Source: a virus. Taken from it: DNA of 46,248 nt. Where the stretch lies: IMG/VR virus record IMGVR_UViG_3300025913_000061, positions 1 through 46,248 of that record. One strand, given 5' to 3'. Below the pieces are notes generated by a model. The model saw only the letters and a list, made by a program, of their open reading frames with translations. It did not search any database and was not told the origin of the DNA. A program made the translations under genes and the position numbers. Shown one piece after another: positions 1-6,483 of the stretch (position 1 is its first letter; each line of letters begins with the position of its first letter).

Positions 1-1
1 C

Positions 2-127
2 GAACAACGCCGCACCGAGATACTGCGCATCCGGCTCACCGAAGCCGAAGCGCAAGCCGTCGAAGCCAGAGGCGGCGCCGAGTGGGCGCGTGCTGTTCTC
101 GTCAGAGCCGCGAAGCGCAAACCCTAG
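2..127 (+). CDS. C-terminal part of a small GRPP-type putative DNA-binding protein (5' partial)
   Basis: The second forward frame is open from the window edge to a TAG at 125-127 and encodes 41 residues, beginning EQRRTEILRIRLTEAE and ending AAKRKP. This is the C-terminal pattern of very small mobile-element proteins that start M-x-R-x-GRPP-x-P and then carry a short beta strand (TEILRIRL) and one helix, probably ribbon-helix-helix-like DNA binders. The window ends with a matching N-terminus, MPRTGRPPLP, at 46219. Joined directly the two pieces are out of frame by two bases, so a short stretch is missing if they are one gene. The gene points against the HNH gene at 166-525 and converges with it. 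That the two ends belong together is inference. Confidence 0.6.
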   Translation, partial: EQRRTEILRIRLTEAEAQAVEARGGAEWARAVLVRAAKRKP

Positions 128-138
128 CCCGCGGGTTT
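119..138. terminator. Weak hairpin between convergent genes
   Basis: AAACCC and GGGTTT pair around an 8-base loop that contains the stop codon of the rightward gene ending at 127. The hairpin lies between that gene and the leftward HNH gene ending at 166. It is short and has no strong T-run, so a terminator role is only a suggestion. Confidence 0.25.
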
Positions 139-165
139 GGTTGGTTCGGGCACCATCAGCAGCCA

Positions 166-525
166 TCACGACACCAACTTCCGCTCACGTGCCTGCTCAT
201 TTGTGACTGCGACGTGGCACGAATGACAAAGCGTTTCGAGGCCGTCAAGGTGATGCCAGCAGCCGCTCCCATATCCAGCGCCATTGCGCGGAACGATATG
301 GTTAACCTCGTGGCCTGGGTTGCCGCAGCGGACGCACTTTCCGCCGTCACGCCTCATCGCTGCCCAGCGCGCCTGGTTCCAGTAGTGATTCTCCGCAATG
401 CTGGCCGAACACGTCTTAGAGCACCAGCGGGTCTGCCGTCCCGTCAGCGGAGTACCACAACGGTCACAGACACCGGCATCGTCGGAGAACGGGTAGAGCG
501 TGCAGCCGTCGGTGTAAGCACTCAT
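166..525 (-). CDS. HNH endonuclease with N-terminal zinc ribbon
   Basis: A 119-residue protein with two modules. Residues 20-39 form a zinc ribbon (C20, C23, C35, C39; CDRCGTPLTGRQTRWCSKTC). Residues 60-105 are an HNH nuclease with CxxC at 64-67, the EVNH segment at 73-76, HH at 91-92 and LETLCHSCH at 97-105. HNH proteins near the ends of cohesive-end phage genomes often assist terminase cutting; otherwise they act as homing nucleases. The start at 525 is chosen for its AAGGAG ribosome binding site; an upstream GTG at 567 overlaps the stop of the helicase gene in the usual coupled way and would add 14 residues. It is the last gene of the early operon before the left edge. Its zinc ribbon nearly repeats that of the protein at 15285-15572. 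Confidence 0.85.
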   Translation of the reverse strand: MSAYTDGCTLYPFSDDAGVCDRCGTPLTGRQTRWCSKTCSASIAENHYWNQARWAAMRRDGGKCVRCGNPGHEVNHIVPRNGAGYGSGCWHHLDGLETLCHSCHVAVTNEQARERKLVS

Positions 526-563
526 GTCGGCTCCTTGGGGGTTGTACGGCTGACAAACAAAAC

Positions 564-1817
564 TCACGACGCCTTCCTTCGCGGGTTCTTTTCTTTCGGC
601 AACTCAGGCAGTTCGCACGGCATCCACGGCCACTCATGGTCACGTGACTCCACCCCGTAACGCAGACCTTCAGGCCAATGACGAGGGTCACGATCACCCC
701 GGCCGGCCCGCTCCACTGACACCAGCTTCGGATGGTCGGGAACCGGGCGAAGGGCGCGGATGAACTCGGGCCATGCCCGCCACAACTGCGAACCCTTCGG
801 CCGCAGATCCCGCTCCAGTGCTCCGGTCATACCGTGCCCCGCATGGGTTTCGGTGATCAGCGCCGCACCCGCCCGAAGCCGGGCCGCATCCAGTGCTGCC
901 GCAACCTTCCTGGCGTCCTGCTCAGAGTTCAAATCCGCCACATGCAGCCGGTACAACGGGCCGATGCACAAAACCTCGGGAGCATCCACCTGAGCCCTGC
1001 GGAGAAGCCACGACGCATCCTTCGTGCGGGTCAAGTCCATCCCGCCGGGACGCAGCTGCACCCGAAGGCGGCGTTCGGTGGGACGACCAGCAGCCTCAGC
1101 CTTCCGCAGCAACGGCATCAGATGACGGCGGGACTGCAACTCCGAGTTTTCGCAGTCGATCATCAGCACCTGGCGAGGCTGAACATGCGCCCCCGTGAAC
1201 GGATCCAACCCGGCCGCAGCACATACCGCCAACTGACGTACCAGGACCGACTTGCCGCCACCTTCCGGTGCGGTGATCAGCAGCCGGTCGGTGCGCTCGA
1301 GGACGTTCGGGAAAATCCAGTCGTACTCCGCGGACGTCCCTTCCAAATCCTCGGCAGCAGGGGACGGTTCCGAATCCGACCCCATGTCATCCACCGCAGC
1401 TTGAAGCTGGGCGGTGACTTCCAATGCCAGTTCGGTGACGTCACGGGTTTCGGCGTACTGCGTCAACGTCAGCCCCGCTGAGTGGAGCTTGCGACGGCGG
1501 ACGGCCTGGACTACCGCGTCGGCGTAGAACGCGACGGAGGCTGGCTCCCAGGCGGCACGAACAAGCCCGTGGATCGTCTGCCCAATGTCCGTGACCGGGA
1601 TCGGCTTCGTTTCCATCGCTTCGGCGAGGAACGTTTGCGGGTCGACGTGTTTGCCTTCGGCGACCATCCGCCACAACAAGCCGGCCAGCGGGGCGCGGAC
1701 GTCGGTGAAGTCCTCTGGCCGTAGCCGTTCCATGATTCGCGGGGCAAGTTCGGAACGGGCGATGAGGGAACCGAGGACGGCACGTTCGGCATCGACGGGA
1801 TGCAGGTTGTCGCTCAT
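564..1817 (-). CDS. RecA-fold replicative helicase, DnaB/RepA-like
   Basis: A 417-residue protein. Residues 1-110 resemble the DnaB N-terminal helical domain (HPVDAERAVLGSLI). Residues 165-400 are a RecA-like ATPase core with Walker A APEGGGKS (183-190), Walker B VLMID (217-221) and a sensor-like strand LITETHAGHG (320-329). The core resembles RepA/AAA_25 helicases more than full DnaB, and the chain is somewhat shorter than DnaB. Its likely role is unwinding at the phage origin. The start overlaps the stop of the upstream replication initiator gene by one base (TGATG), so the pair looks translationally coupled: initiator first, helicase second. The arginine- and lysine-rich tail is unremarkable. 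Confidence 0.85.
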   Translation of the reverse strand: MSDNLHPVDAERAVLGSLIARSELAPRIMERLRPEDFTDVRAPLAGLLWRMVAEGKHVDPQTFLAEAMETKPIPVTDIGQTIHGLVRAAWEPASVAFYADAVVQAVRRRKLHSAGLTLTQYAETRDVTELALEVTAQLQAAVDDMGSDSEPSPAAEDLEGTSAEYDWIFPNVLERTDRLLITAPEGGGKSVLVRQLAVCAAAGLDPFTGAHVQPRQVLMIDCENSELQSRRHLMPLLRKAEAAGRPTERRLRVQLRPGGMDLTRTKDASWLLRRAQVDAPEVLCIGPLYRLHVADLNSEQDARKVAAALDAARLRAGAALITETHAGHGMTGALERDLRPKGSQLWRAWPEFIRALRPVPDHPKLVSVERAGRGDRDPRHWPEGLRYGVESRDHEWPWMPCELPELPKEKNPRRKAS

Positions 1818-2554
1818 CAGCCGAACATCTTGTCCATGTCGGAACGGCGAATGCGCTGCCCGCTGTATTCGGGAAGTTCGGCGGACTTGGCATTCCGCAT
1901 CCAGTTCTTCCAAGTGGCGAGCCAGTTGACCTTCTTCTCGCCCTTAGCGCGAGCCCAGTCGAGCATCTTTTCAAGCTCTAAGGACGGATCGAGATCGGGA
2001 CGATTGTCTGCCGCCCACAACTTCATCTCGTCGGTTAGCGGCATGAAATCTGGTGGGTCCGTTGCGCGCTTGCGCGTACTAGAAGGGTTCGGGTCGGGTC
2101 GGGTCGGGTCGGTACGGGCGGACTCCACCTGGACTCCCAAGTGTGTCCGTTCGGACTCCGCCTGGACTCCGCCTGGACTCCGCCTGGACTCCGAAGTGCG
2201 ACCTTTACGCTTCCGCTCGGCATCCGCTCGGCGCTTCTGCTCAACCTCCTGCTTGGAAGGGTTGAACTCCAAAAAGTTGTGAATCAGCCACCCGTCCGAG
2301 ATGTCCCAGCAGTGAAGGCTGGGACAGTTGTGGCCGGGAAGATGCCAGCGACCCGACTCCACCAACTCTGTGGCGACGTGCTCTACTTTTCGCAGTTCGG
2401 TGATGTCTTTGATGTCTGCCGGACTGATGTGGCCGTTCGTTAAGTACTCGCAACCCCAACAGATTGCAGAAACATGGAGCCGGAAAGCGGCATCGCTCAG
2501 CCGACGAACCTTGCGATGGGTCGGGAACCGTTCATCGAATCTTGCCCACGGCAT
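1817..2554 (-). CDS. Replication initiator / origin-binding protein
   Basis: A 245-residue protein. The N-terminus (WARFDERFPTHRKV, then LRKVEHVATELVESGRW) is the winged-helix opening common in actinophage and Gram-positive phage replication initiators. The C-terminal 80 residues, including the segment with LATWKNWMRNA, resemble the DnaD/helicase-loading tail of such proteins. The middle (about residues 110-160) is low-complexity, rich in R, S, E and P. It is encoded by the iteron array at 2120-2196 and the GGGTC run at 2086-2115, so the linker seems shaped by DNA-level demands. The order initiator-then-helicase matches lambda O-P type replication modules with the origin inside the initiator gene. 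Function is from family resemblance and context. Confidence 0.75.
   Translation of the reverse strand: MPWARFDERFPTHRKVRRLSDAAFRLHVSAICWGCEYLTNGHISPADIKDITELRKVEHVATELVESGRWHLPGHNCPSLHCWDISDGWLIHNFLEFNPSKQEVEQKRRADAERKRKGRTSESRRSPGGVQAESERTHLGVQVESARTDPTRPDPNPSSTRKRATDPPDFMPLTDEMKLWAADNRPDLDPSLELEKMLDWARAKGEKKVNWLATWKNWMRNAKSAELPEYSGQRIRRSDMDKMFG
2086..2115. repeat. GGGTC tandem repeat with G-quadruplex motif
   Basis: Six 5-bp units (GGTTC, four GGGTC, GGTAC) lie inside the initiator gene. Four GGG runs at 2091, 2096, 2101 and 2106 are separated by exactly two bases, a textbook short-loop G-quadruplex motif on the + strand, which is the template strand for this gene. It adjoins the iteron array and may help melt or pause at the origin; that role is inference. 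Confidence 0.8.
2120..2196. other. Iteron array, candidate replication origin
   Basis: Six copies of the core GGACTCC lie in two clusters. The first is GGACTCCACCT (2120-2130) followed by GGACTCCCAAG (2131-2141). The second is three perfect GGACTCCGCCT units (2153-2163, 2164-2174, 2175-2185) followed by GGACTCCGAAG (2186-2196). Each cluster ends in a variant unit of the form GGACTCC(C/G)AAGTG. The 11-bp period matches one helical turn and is not a multiple of three, so the repetition is kept at DNA rather than protein level. This is typical of initiator-binding iterons, as in lambda ori within gene O. Confidence 0.7.
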
Positions 2555-2742
2555 CAGCGACGCACCGCCGCGTCCATCTCAGCGATCTGCTGCCAGTCGG
2601 CGCCTTGCATCGCAGCTATCACGAGGTCGCACAGATGCTGCGAAGGCAGACGGTGGCCGAGTAGTGACCGGGCAATCAAAGCGCGGTCTGCGTACGGCGT
2701 GGGGGTGCCAGAAGGCTCAGCTTCGGCATGTTCTAATGTCAC
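2554..2742 (-). CDS. Small early protein of unknown function
   Basis: A 62-residue acidic-to-neutral protein with no motif I recognise; the C-terminal part (LCDLVIAAMQGADWQQIAEMDAAVRR) looks helical. It starts with a GTG whose G is the last base of the upstream TAG stop, and ends where the initiator gene begins, so it sits tightly within the leftward early operon between the nuclease block and the replication genes. Confidence 0.6.
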   Translation of the reverse strand: MTLEHAEAEPSGTPTPYADRALIARSLLGHRLPSQHLCDLVIAAMQGADWQQIAEMDAAVRR

Positions 2743-3029
2743 TAGTGCTCCGCTCGGTGCAGTCGAGTTGGGGCAGGGCCGGGAGTGTTGTCAGCACTCT
2801 CGGCCCGCTTTTTCGTTCCAACTCGATTGTCCCTCATTTGCAAGGTATTCGTGTATGGCGCGCCGCGATTTGCAGCTCGGCGGTACAGAGAAAGCAACAC
2901 ACCCTCATTCCAGGGACGAGACGGAACCCATGCGGTACTCCGGTCGTAAGCGTCACGGGCCTTTTCGTTGTCGTGTGCGTACTGCGCCCAGAGCGTCCGC
3001 CACCGTGAAGGGCAGTAGTCGTCGATCAT
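2742..3029 (-). CDS. Hypothetical early protein carrying an antisense terminator sequence
   Basis: A 95-residue basic protein, rich in R and W in its first half (MIDDYCPSRWRTLWAQY), with no family I recognise. It overlaps the VRR-NUC gene by four bases (ATGA). The last 25 residues are encoded across a strong hairpin (2776-2806) whose T-run reads rightward, opposite to this gene. The C-terminal residues may therefore be dictated by the terminator rather than by protein function. The N-terminal part is most likely genuine because of the coupled start. Confidence 0.6.
   Translation of the reverse strand: MIDDYCPSRWRTLWAQYAHDNEKARDAYDRSTAWVPSRPWNEGVLLSLYRRAANRGAPYTNTLQMRDNRVGTKKRAESADNTPGPAPTRLHRAEH
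2776..2813 (+). terminator. Rho-independent terminator facing rightward, inside a leftward gene
   Basis: The arms GGGCCGGGAGTG (2776-2787) and CACTCTCGGCCC (2795-2806) pair over 12 positions with one mismatch around a 7-base loop, followed by GC and TTTTT (2809-2813) on the + strand. On the leftward transcript no U-run follows, so the early operon should read through. It would stop rightward antisense transcription, for example from the promoter at 46184 if the genome is circular. Confidence 0.75.
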
Positions 3030-3322
3030 GCGACTGCCCGCTTACGTGAAAGCTCCTGAACGATCCGACCGTTCCGCAGGTCATCTTCCCGCCAGACCGA
3101 AGCGTCCTGCCCAGCCCACAACAGAGCGTCCAACCACTGCTTCTGCGCCGTCGTCAACTTCCCAGAGTTGGTCTTCACTTCCCTAAAAAGCACCCGATCC
3201 CGTACGAGCACGAGATCCGGCCACCCAGGTTCGGAGAACTGAGAGATGGTCGCGTGAAAGAACTTCCACTGGTACAGCTTGGCGAGCTGGATGATCTGCC
3301 CTTGAAGTTCGCGCTCGTTCAT
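3026..3322 (-). CDS. VRR-NUC domain nuclease
   Basis: A 98-residue protein matching a stand-alone VRR-NUC fold over nearly its whole length. It shows NERELQGQIIQLAKLYQW at the N-terminus, PGWPDLVLVR (32-41) carrying the catalytic aspartate D36, then FREVKTNSGKLTTAQ (46-60) with E48, K50 and Q60. Phage VRR-NUC proteins are PD-(D/E)XK enzymes that cleave branched or flap DNA during replication and recombination. The start at 3322 overlaps the upstream stop by four bases (ATGA). It lies between the methyltransferase genes and the replication genes. Confidence 0.9.
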   Translation of the reverse strand: MNERELQGQIIQLAKLYQWKFFHATISQFSEPGWPDLVLVRDRVLFREVKTNSGKLTTAQKQWLDALLWAGQDASVWREDDLRNGRIVQELSRKRAVA

Positions 3323-3609
3323 GTCAGGTCTGCTTCGATGAGTCGTACAGCCTGACGAATCCGACACCTACGGTCAGCCGGCGAAACAGCGTTGGTGAGG
3401 ATGTCGTGGACTTCGGCTAGACGAGACTCCAAAGCGGCAGCCCAGGCACGGGCATGGTCGAGGCGGTCCCTTGCCTCATCGCGTTCAATGCTTCGGCGCA
3501 GAACGGCGCTGGCGAGAATCGCAGTAGCGCGCTGTGCGCGACTCAGTGAATCAGTCCCTTCGTCGGCTTCGACGGTGGGCTCGGGCCAGTTGTCCCAAGG
3601 CTCGGTCAT
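3319..3609 (-). CDS. Hypothetical coiled-coil early protein
   Basis: A 96-residue protein with an acidic N-terminus (MTEPWDNWPEPTVEADEGTD) followed by a long charged helix, about residues 22-90, likely a coiled coil. No known family. It is coupled at both ends: its start overlaps the C5 methyltransferase stop by four bases and its stop overlaps the VRR-NUC start. Confidence 0.65.
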   Translation of the reverse strand: MTEPWDNWPEPTVEADEGTDSLSRAQRATAILASAVLRRSIERDEARDRLDHARAWAAALESRLAEVHDILTNAVSPADRRCRIRQAVRLIEADLT

Positions 3610-4472
3610 GCGGCACGCTCCTGGTCGAACTCAATGAGCAGCCGGCCCACATGCTCGGCAACCTGGGGGACAACGGCGTTGCCTAGGGCTTGGAGTCGAT
3701 CTCTAGCCACCCGGGGGGGAATCCCATCAGCCACTCGACCCACGTTGGGTTCAGCTGCCCAGTGTCCCCCGCTTGACCGACTGCGTCCGTAAGCTCGAAC
3801 GAGGCCTCGGCGTGCCTCAGCGTCGGCGAACACTTCATGTGTGCGGGACGCCGTCCGAGCCAAGCCGACGGCGTAGGCCACGTCGCCATCGCTACCGCTT
3901 CTTCCAGCCGGCTTTTGTACGGCGACCCGCCGTGCAGCCGGGCGCGCACCGTCGCAAGCTTCTCGGTCATTGAATCCGTGGCCCGCGGGGTAGGCCACTG
4001 CCCACCACCTGTCACGTCGGTGAGGGGCGCCGACGGCAGCAGCAGGAATGCAGTCCCACTGGACGTCATACCCGATCTCGGCCAGGTCTCCTGCAACGAC
4101 GTCAAGTCCTCGAACAAGGATGGCTGAGACGTTCTCCATGACGACGTAGCGAGGTCGTAGAACGCGAACGGTGTCGGCCATGTAAGACCAGAGACCGGAC
4201 CGCTCTCCACGAATCCCGACCCTTCGTCCCGCGTTGGAGATGTCTTGGCATGGGAAGCCGCCGCAGATGACGTCAACGGCAGGTCGGGGTTCGGACTGCC
4301 ACCATTCGACTGCGGTTCGCACGTCGTCATGCCTTGGGACCTCCGGCCAGTGTTTCGCCAGCACCCGCCGGCAGTACTCGTCGATCTCCACCTGACCGAC
4401 GACGGTCATTCCAGCGCGCTCGAGACCTAGTTCGAGCCCACCGATGCCCGAGAAGAGGCTGAGCACGTTCAC
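3606..4472 (-). CDS. DNA (cytosine-5) methyltransferase
   Basis: A 288-residue C5 methyltransferase, at the short end for the family. Motif I is LSLFSGIGGLELG (5-16), motif IV GGFPCQDIS with the catalytic cysteine C75, motif VI MENV (112-115), motif VIII APHRRDRWW (149-157), and motifs IX-X RLQALGNAVVPQVAEHVG near the C-terminus. The region 165-250 is the target-recognition part. I chose the GTG at 4472 because GGAG lies just upstream and it opens directly into motif I; an open extension upstream lacks support. It probably protects phage DNA from host restriction. A second, long reading frame overlaps it (3683-4330), and a strong hairpin lies just upstream (4499-4539). Confidence 0.9.
   Translation of the reverse strand: MNVLSLFSGIGGLELGLERAGMTVVGQVEIDEYCRRVLAKHWPEVPRHDDVRTAVEWWQSEPRPAVDVICGGFPCQDISNAGRRVGIRGERSGLWSYMADTVRVLRPRYVVMENVSAILVRGLDVVAGDLAEIGYDVQWDCIPAAAVGAPHRRDRWWAVAYPAGHGFNDREACDGARPAARRVAVQKPAGRSGSDGDVAYAVGLARTASRTHEVFADAEARRGLVRAYGRSRSSGGHWAAEPNVGRVADGIPPRVARDRLQALGNAVVPQVAEHVGRLLIEFDQERAA
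3683..4330 (-). CDS. Possible overlapping-frame protein inside the C5 methyltransferase gene
   Basis: A second frame on the same strand is open for 215 codons from an ATG at 4330. Its product has repeated WPTP words (three near-copies), a YDLATSSWRTSQ segment, TWPRSGMTSSGTAF, and ends LNPTWVEWLMGFPPGW. From memory, phage database entries with this same word pattern are common beside or over C5 methyltransferase genes. The words correspond base for base to conserved methyltransferase motifs read one frame off: SSWRTSQ covers motif VI, and WVEWLMGFP covers the VGRVADG segment. Either this is a real dual-coded protein or a frame kept open as a by-product of methyltransferase conservation. No clear ribosome binding site was found. 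Confidence 0.35.
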   Translation of the reverse strand: MTTCEPQSNGGSPNPDLPLTSSAAASHAKTSPTRDEGSGFVESGPVSGLTWPTPFAFYDLATSSWRTSQPSLFEDLTSLQETWPRSGMTSSGTAFLLLPSAPLTDVTGGGQWPTPRATDSMTEKLATVRARLHGGSPYKSRLEEAVAMATWPTPSAWLGRRPAHMKCSPTLRHAEASFELTDAVGQAGDTGQLNPTWVEWLMGFPPGWLEIDSKP

Positions 4473-4498
4473 CCGTTTCTCCGTTTCGTTGTATGTGA

Positions 4499-4539
4499 AC
4501 TGGTCCGGGCTGGGGGTCTGGGCACCAACCCGGACCAGT
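4499..4539. promoter_or_regulatory. 11-bp perfect inverted repeat between the two methyltransferase genes
   Basis: ACTGGTCCGGG (4499-4509) and CCCGGACCAGT (4529-4539) form a perfect 11-bp stem with a 19-base loop. It lies in the leftward leader of the C5 methyltransferase, 26 bases before its start, and directly after the amino-methyltransferase stop. No U-run follows, so it is not a standard terminator. It could attenuate, stabilise or mark a processing point, or be a site bound by one of the enzymes. Confidence 0.6.
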
Positions 4540-4543
4540 AGCC

Positions 4544-5236
4544 TCAAACGACGTCCGCGAAGTCCAGGAAGTCCAACACTCCCTGCGACAGACGTTCTGC
4601 CGCTAGTTCGCAATAGCGTTCGTTCAGCTCGATGCCGACCGCCTTACGTCCAAGGAACTTTGCGGCTGTCAATGTGGTTCCAGAGCCCGCGAAGGGGTCG
4701 AGGACGGAGAACCCTCGGCACTTCAGAATTAGTTGACTCATCAGGCCGCCTGGCTTCGGGCACGGATGAATCTGCGAGAGCCGCGACCCAGTTTCCAACC
4801 GAGCTTTGATAACCGAGGACCCGCCCAGCAGCCCCTTGTTGCCACCGTGCCAGTAGAGCCACGGCTCCCATTCCTCAAAGCCGATGATGCTGGACGCGCT
4901 GTTGCCTGGCTTGTACCAGCAGCCCACAGCAGCAGGCTTGCAAATGGAGTACCACATCGGAAGATTGCCGTGACCCGGGAAGACCACATGGCGCTGGCAA
5001 AGAGAACGACTAATGGAAAACCATTCCGCAGACCAGGCCGCGTAAGCGTCATCACTCCGTTGGTCGTCGAAGCCAGGCCCGTAGTCTTTGCCAACGTTGT
5101 ACGGCGGGTCGGTTATCACGATGTCAAAAGACTCCGCTAGCTGCGGCATGATCTTCCGACAATCGCCGTGGTACAGCGTTACGTGATCGTCCTCGTAGTA
5201 CGGTGCGGTTACTTCTTGAGCCATCTTTGTGTTCAT
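4544..5236 (-). CDS. Amino-type DNA methyltransferase (N6-adenine or N4-cytosine), beta class
   Basis: A 230-residue methyltransferase. The catalytic motif IV DPPY is at 43-46 and the AdoMet-binding motif I DPFAGSGTT at 180-188. This IV-TRD-I order defines the beta subgroup. DPPY favours N6-adenine methylation, but N4-cytosine is possible. The central segment (50-165) is the target-recognition region. The start at 5236 overlaps the upstream stop by four bases; an internal ATG at 5224 is an alternative. There is no restriction endonuclease gene next to it, so it is an orphan, most likely protecting phage DNA or altering its regulation. Confidence 0.9.
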   Translation of the reverse strand: MNTKMAQEVTAPYYEDDHVTLYHGDCRKIMPQLAESFDIVITDPPYNVGKDYGPGFDDQRSDDAYAAWSAEWFSISRSLCQRHVVFPGHGNLPMWYSICKPAAVGCWYKPGNSASSIIGFEEWEPWLYWHGGNKGLLGGSSVIKARLETGSRLSQIHPCPKPGGLMSQLILKCRGFSVLDPFAGSGTTLTAAKFLGRKAVGIELNERYCELAAERLSQGVLDFLDFADVV

Positions 5237-5457
5237 GTGACAACCTGCGAGTTGCGACCAAGAACGTCAGCGACGATGTACGCCTGATCCAGCTCGGACA
5301 CGTCCATCTCGTCGGCGTCGGTCCACAGGTAGATGTGGGGTGGCGTCAGCGTCTCGTCTTTAGCCATGTGCAGCCGAACGCTCAGCGAATGCCCGGCCTC
5401 GTCTTCGCATTGCAGCGACGAGTCGAAGTGAACGCTCTCGCAACGCTTCTCGCCCAT
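5233..5457 (-). CDS. Hypothetical early protein
   Basis: A 74-residue acidic protein with two cysteines (C6, C17) and the segment HIYLWTDADEMDVSELDQAY. No family recognised. It is joined by overlapping stop and start codons to its neighbours on both sides, directly upstream of the amino-methyltransferase. Confidence 0.65.
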   Translation of the reverse strand: MGEKRCESVHFDSSLQCEDEAGHSLSVRLHMAKDETLTPPHIYLWTDADEMDVSELDQAYIVADVLGRNSQVVT

Positions 5458-5747
5458 CAGTTCAGTCCCATCGTCTTCGCCGTCTCCGAACGCACACTCG
5501 GGTGTCCCAGAGCCTTGAAGAGAGCCATGCCTAGCTTTCGGTTGTTCTCCACTGCTGCGGCCAGACTGGAATGCGTCGCAGCCAACTCGTCCTTGAGGAA
5601 CCGGTTTTCGTCCAGCAGACGGCGGGCTTCCTTCGCCAGCCAGTCGTTATTCACCCTCAGATTGCAGTTGGCGCTGTGGAGGCGGGCGTTGTCAGCGCGG
5701 AGCTTGGACAGTTGGGCGTTGACGTAGCTGGTGAAGAAACCCATCAT
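5457..5747 (-). CDS. Hypothetical coiled-coil protein
   Basis: A 96-residue protein, almost entirely helical. A short hydrophobic start (MMGFFTSYVNAQ) is followed by heptad-like segments (SKLRADNARLHSANCNLRVN, LLDENRFLKDEL). It is probably a dimeric coiled coil, possibly membrane-tethered by its first residues. The start at 5747 overlaps the upstream TGA (ATGATG); a second ATG lies one codon later. Confidence 0.6.
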   Translation of the reverse strand: MMGFFTSYVNAQLSKLRADNARLHSANCNLRVNNDWLAKEARRLLDENRFLKDELAATHSSLAAAVENNRKLGMALFKALGHPSVRSETAKTMGLN

Positions 5748-6193
5748 GCGACGGCCTCCCAAAGCGTGCGGGCAACATGGCCCGTGCCCTTGTCTTCACG
5801 AGGGCGTGACGGTGCGTTCCAAGTCCCACGCGGAGGACGGTGGGCGACCACTTGCCAGCCAGCTGCACGCAGGCTCGACCCCGACTCGGCATGCTGGGTA
5901 TAGGTAATCAATCGCCTGTAACCGAGAGCCTTTGCTGCCCGCCAACACGCCCCGTACAGCATCGAGTTGACGTGGGGCGTGCCATCGGTGGCCGTGCGGA
6001 TGACTTCGAGGGTGCGGCCATCCATCAGATAGCGGGCAATGGGGTGAGAGACGATCGCAACGCCCACCAGCTTTTCGTCGTCAGCGACACCGACTGAGAA
6101 CCGGTGACCGTTCGGCGGCTGGTTATGCCTGTGCCATTGAGTCACGAACTCGCAAGCGTCGGCGAACGACACGGGCACCAGTTGGAGAGTCAT
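5744..6193 (-). CDS. XF1762-like protein (GNAT-like fold)
   Basis: A 149-residue protein matching the phage XF1762 family. Family words seen are FADACEFVTQWHRHN, GHRFSVGVADDEKLVGVAIV, LEVIRTATDG, NSMLYGACWRAAKALGYRRL and the ending GWQVVAHRPPRGTWNAPSR. The family is thought to have an acetyltransferase-like fold; its substrate is unknown. The start at 6193 overlaps the HNH stop by four bases. An in-frame upstream extension to 6229 lies inside the HNH gene and is unlikely. Confidence 0.8.
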   Translation of the reverse strand: MTLQLVPVSFADACEFVTQWHRHNQPPNGHRFSVGVADDEKLVGVAIVSHPIARYLMDGRTLEVIRTATDGTPHVNSMLYGACWRAAKALGYRRLITYTQHAESGSSLRAAGWQVVAHRPPRGTWNAPSRPREDKGTGHVARTLWEAVA

Positions 6194-6483
6194 GCGGCAC
6201 CCCCGAGGTCTTTCCTGAACGTGAGCCACCCGTCCTGACGGGCCTGCTCCGGATAGCGATGCGCTTCGTCATGACACTGAGCACAGATGGCGACGACGTT
6301 GGCAATGTCGGTAGGCGATCCACCCTGTCCGCGGCGGAGTAGCTCGTGCAGGTGCATCGGTGGGCGTTCCCCGCACCGCTGGCACAACGGGTACAGCTCG
6401 AACAGTTCGTCGCGCAGCTTCTTACGGAGCCGGTCGATACGGGCCTGCTTCGCCGACCTGGCACGCAGCGGGGTGCGCTTCAT
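6190..6483 (-). CDS. HNH endonuclease
   Basis: A 97-residue HNH protein. Zinc cysteines are C34-x2-C37 and C67-x2-C70. The nuclease core is LHELLRRGQGGSPTDIANVV followed by CAQCHDEAH, giving the H-N-H signature at H46, N62 and H71/H75. The N-terminus (MKRTPLRARSAKQ) is very basic. It could be a free-standing homing nuclease or a phage-encoded nicking enzyme. It is coupled to the Cas4-like gene upstream and the XF1762-like gene downstream by four-base overlaps, so it is a settled member of the operon rather than a fresh insertion. Confidence 0.85.
   Translation of the reverse strand: MKRTPLRARSAKQARIDRLRKKLRDELFELYPLCQRCGERPPMHLHELLRRGQGGSPTDIANVVAICAQCHDEAHRYPEQARQDGWLTFRKDLGGAA

Noticed and set aside
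82-660. 192-codon forward open frame at the left end
   Set aside because: Reads antisense to the HNH gene and helicase end; its frame differs from the credible C-terminal fragment at 2-127.
2086-2196. CRISPR-like repeat array
   Set aside because: Units of 5 and 11 bp are contiguous, without unique spacers of constant length, and lie in a coding gene. Iterons fit better. The Cas4-like gene does not imply CRISPR here.
4544-5236. Restriction-modification system
   Set aside because: Two methyltransferases occur but no restriction endonuclease gene lies nearby; the VRR-NUC and HNH proteins belong to replication or homing families.
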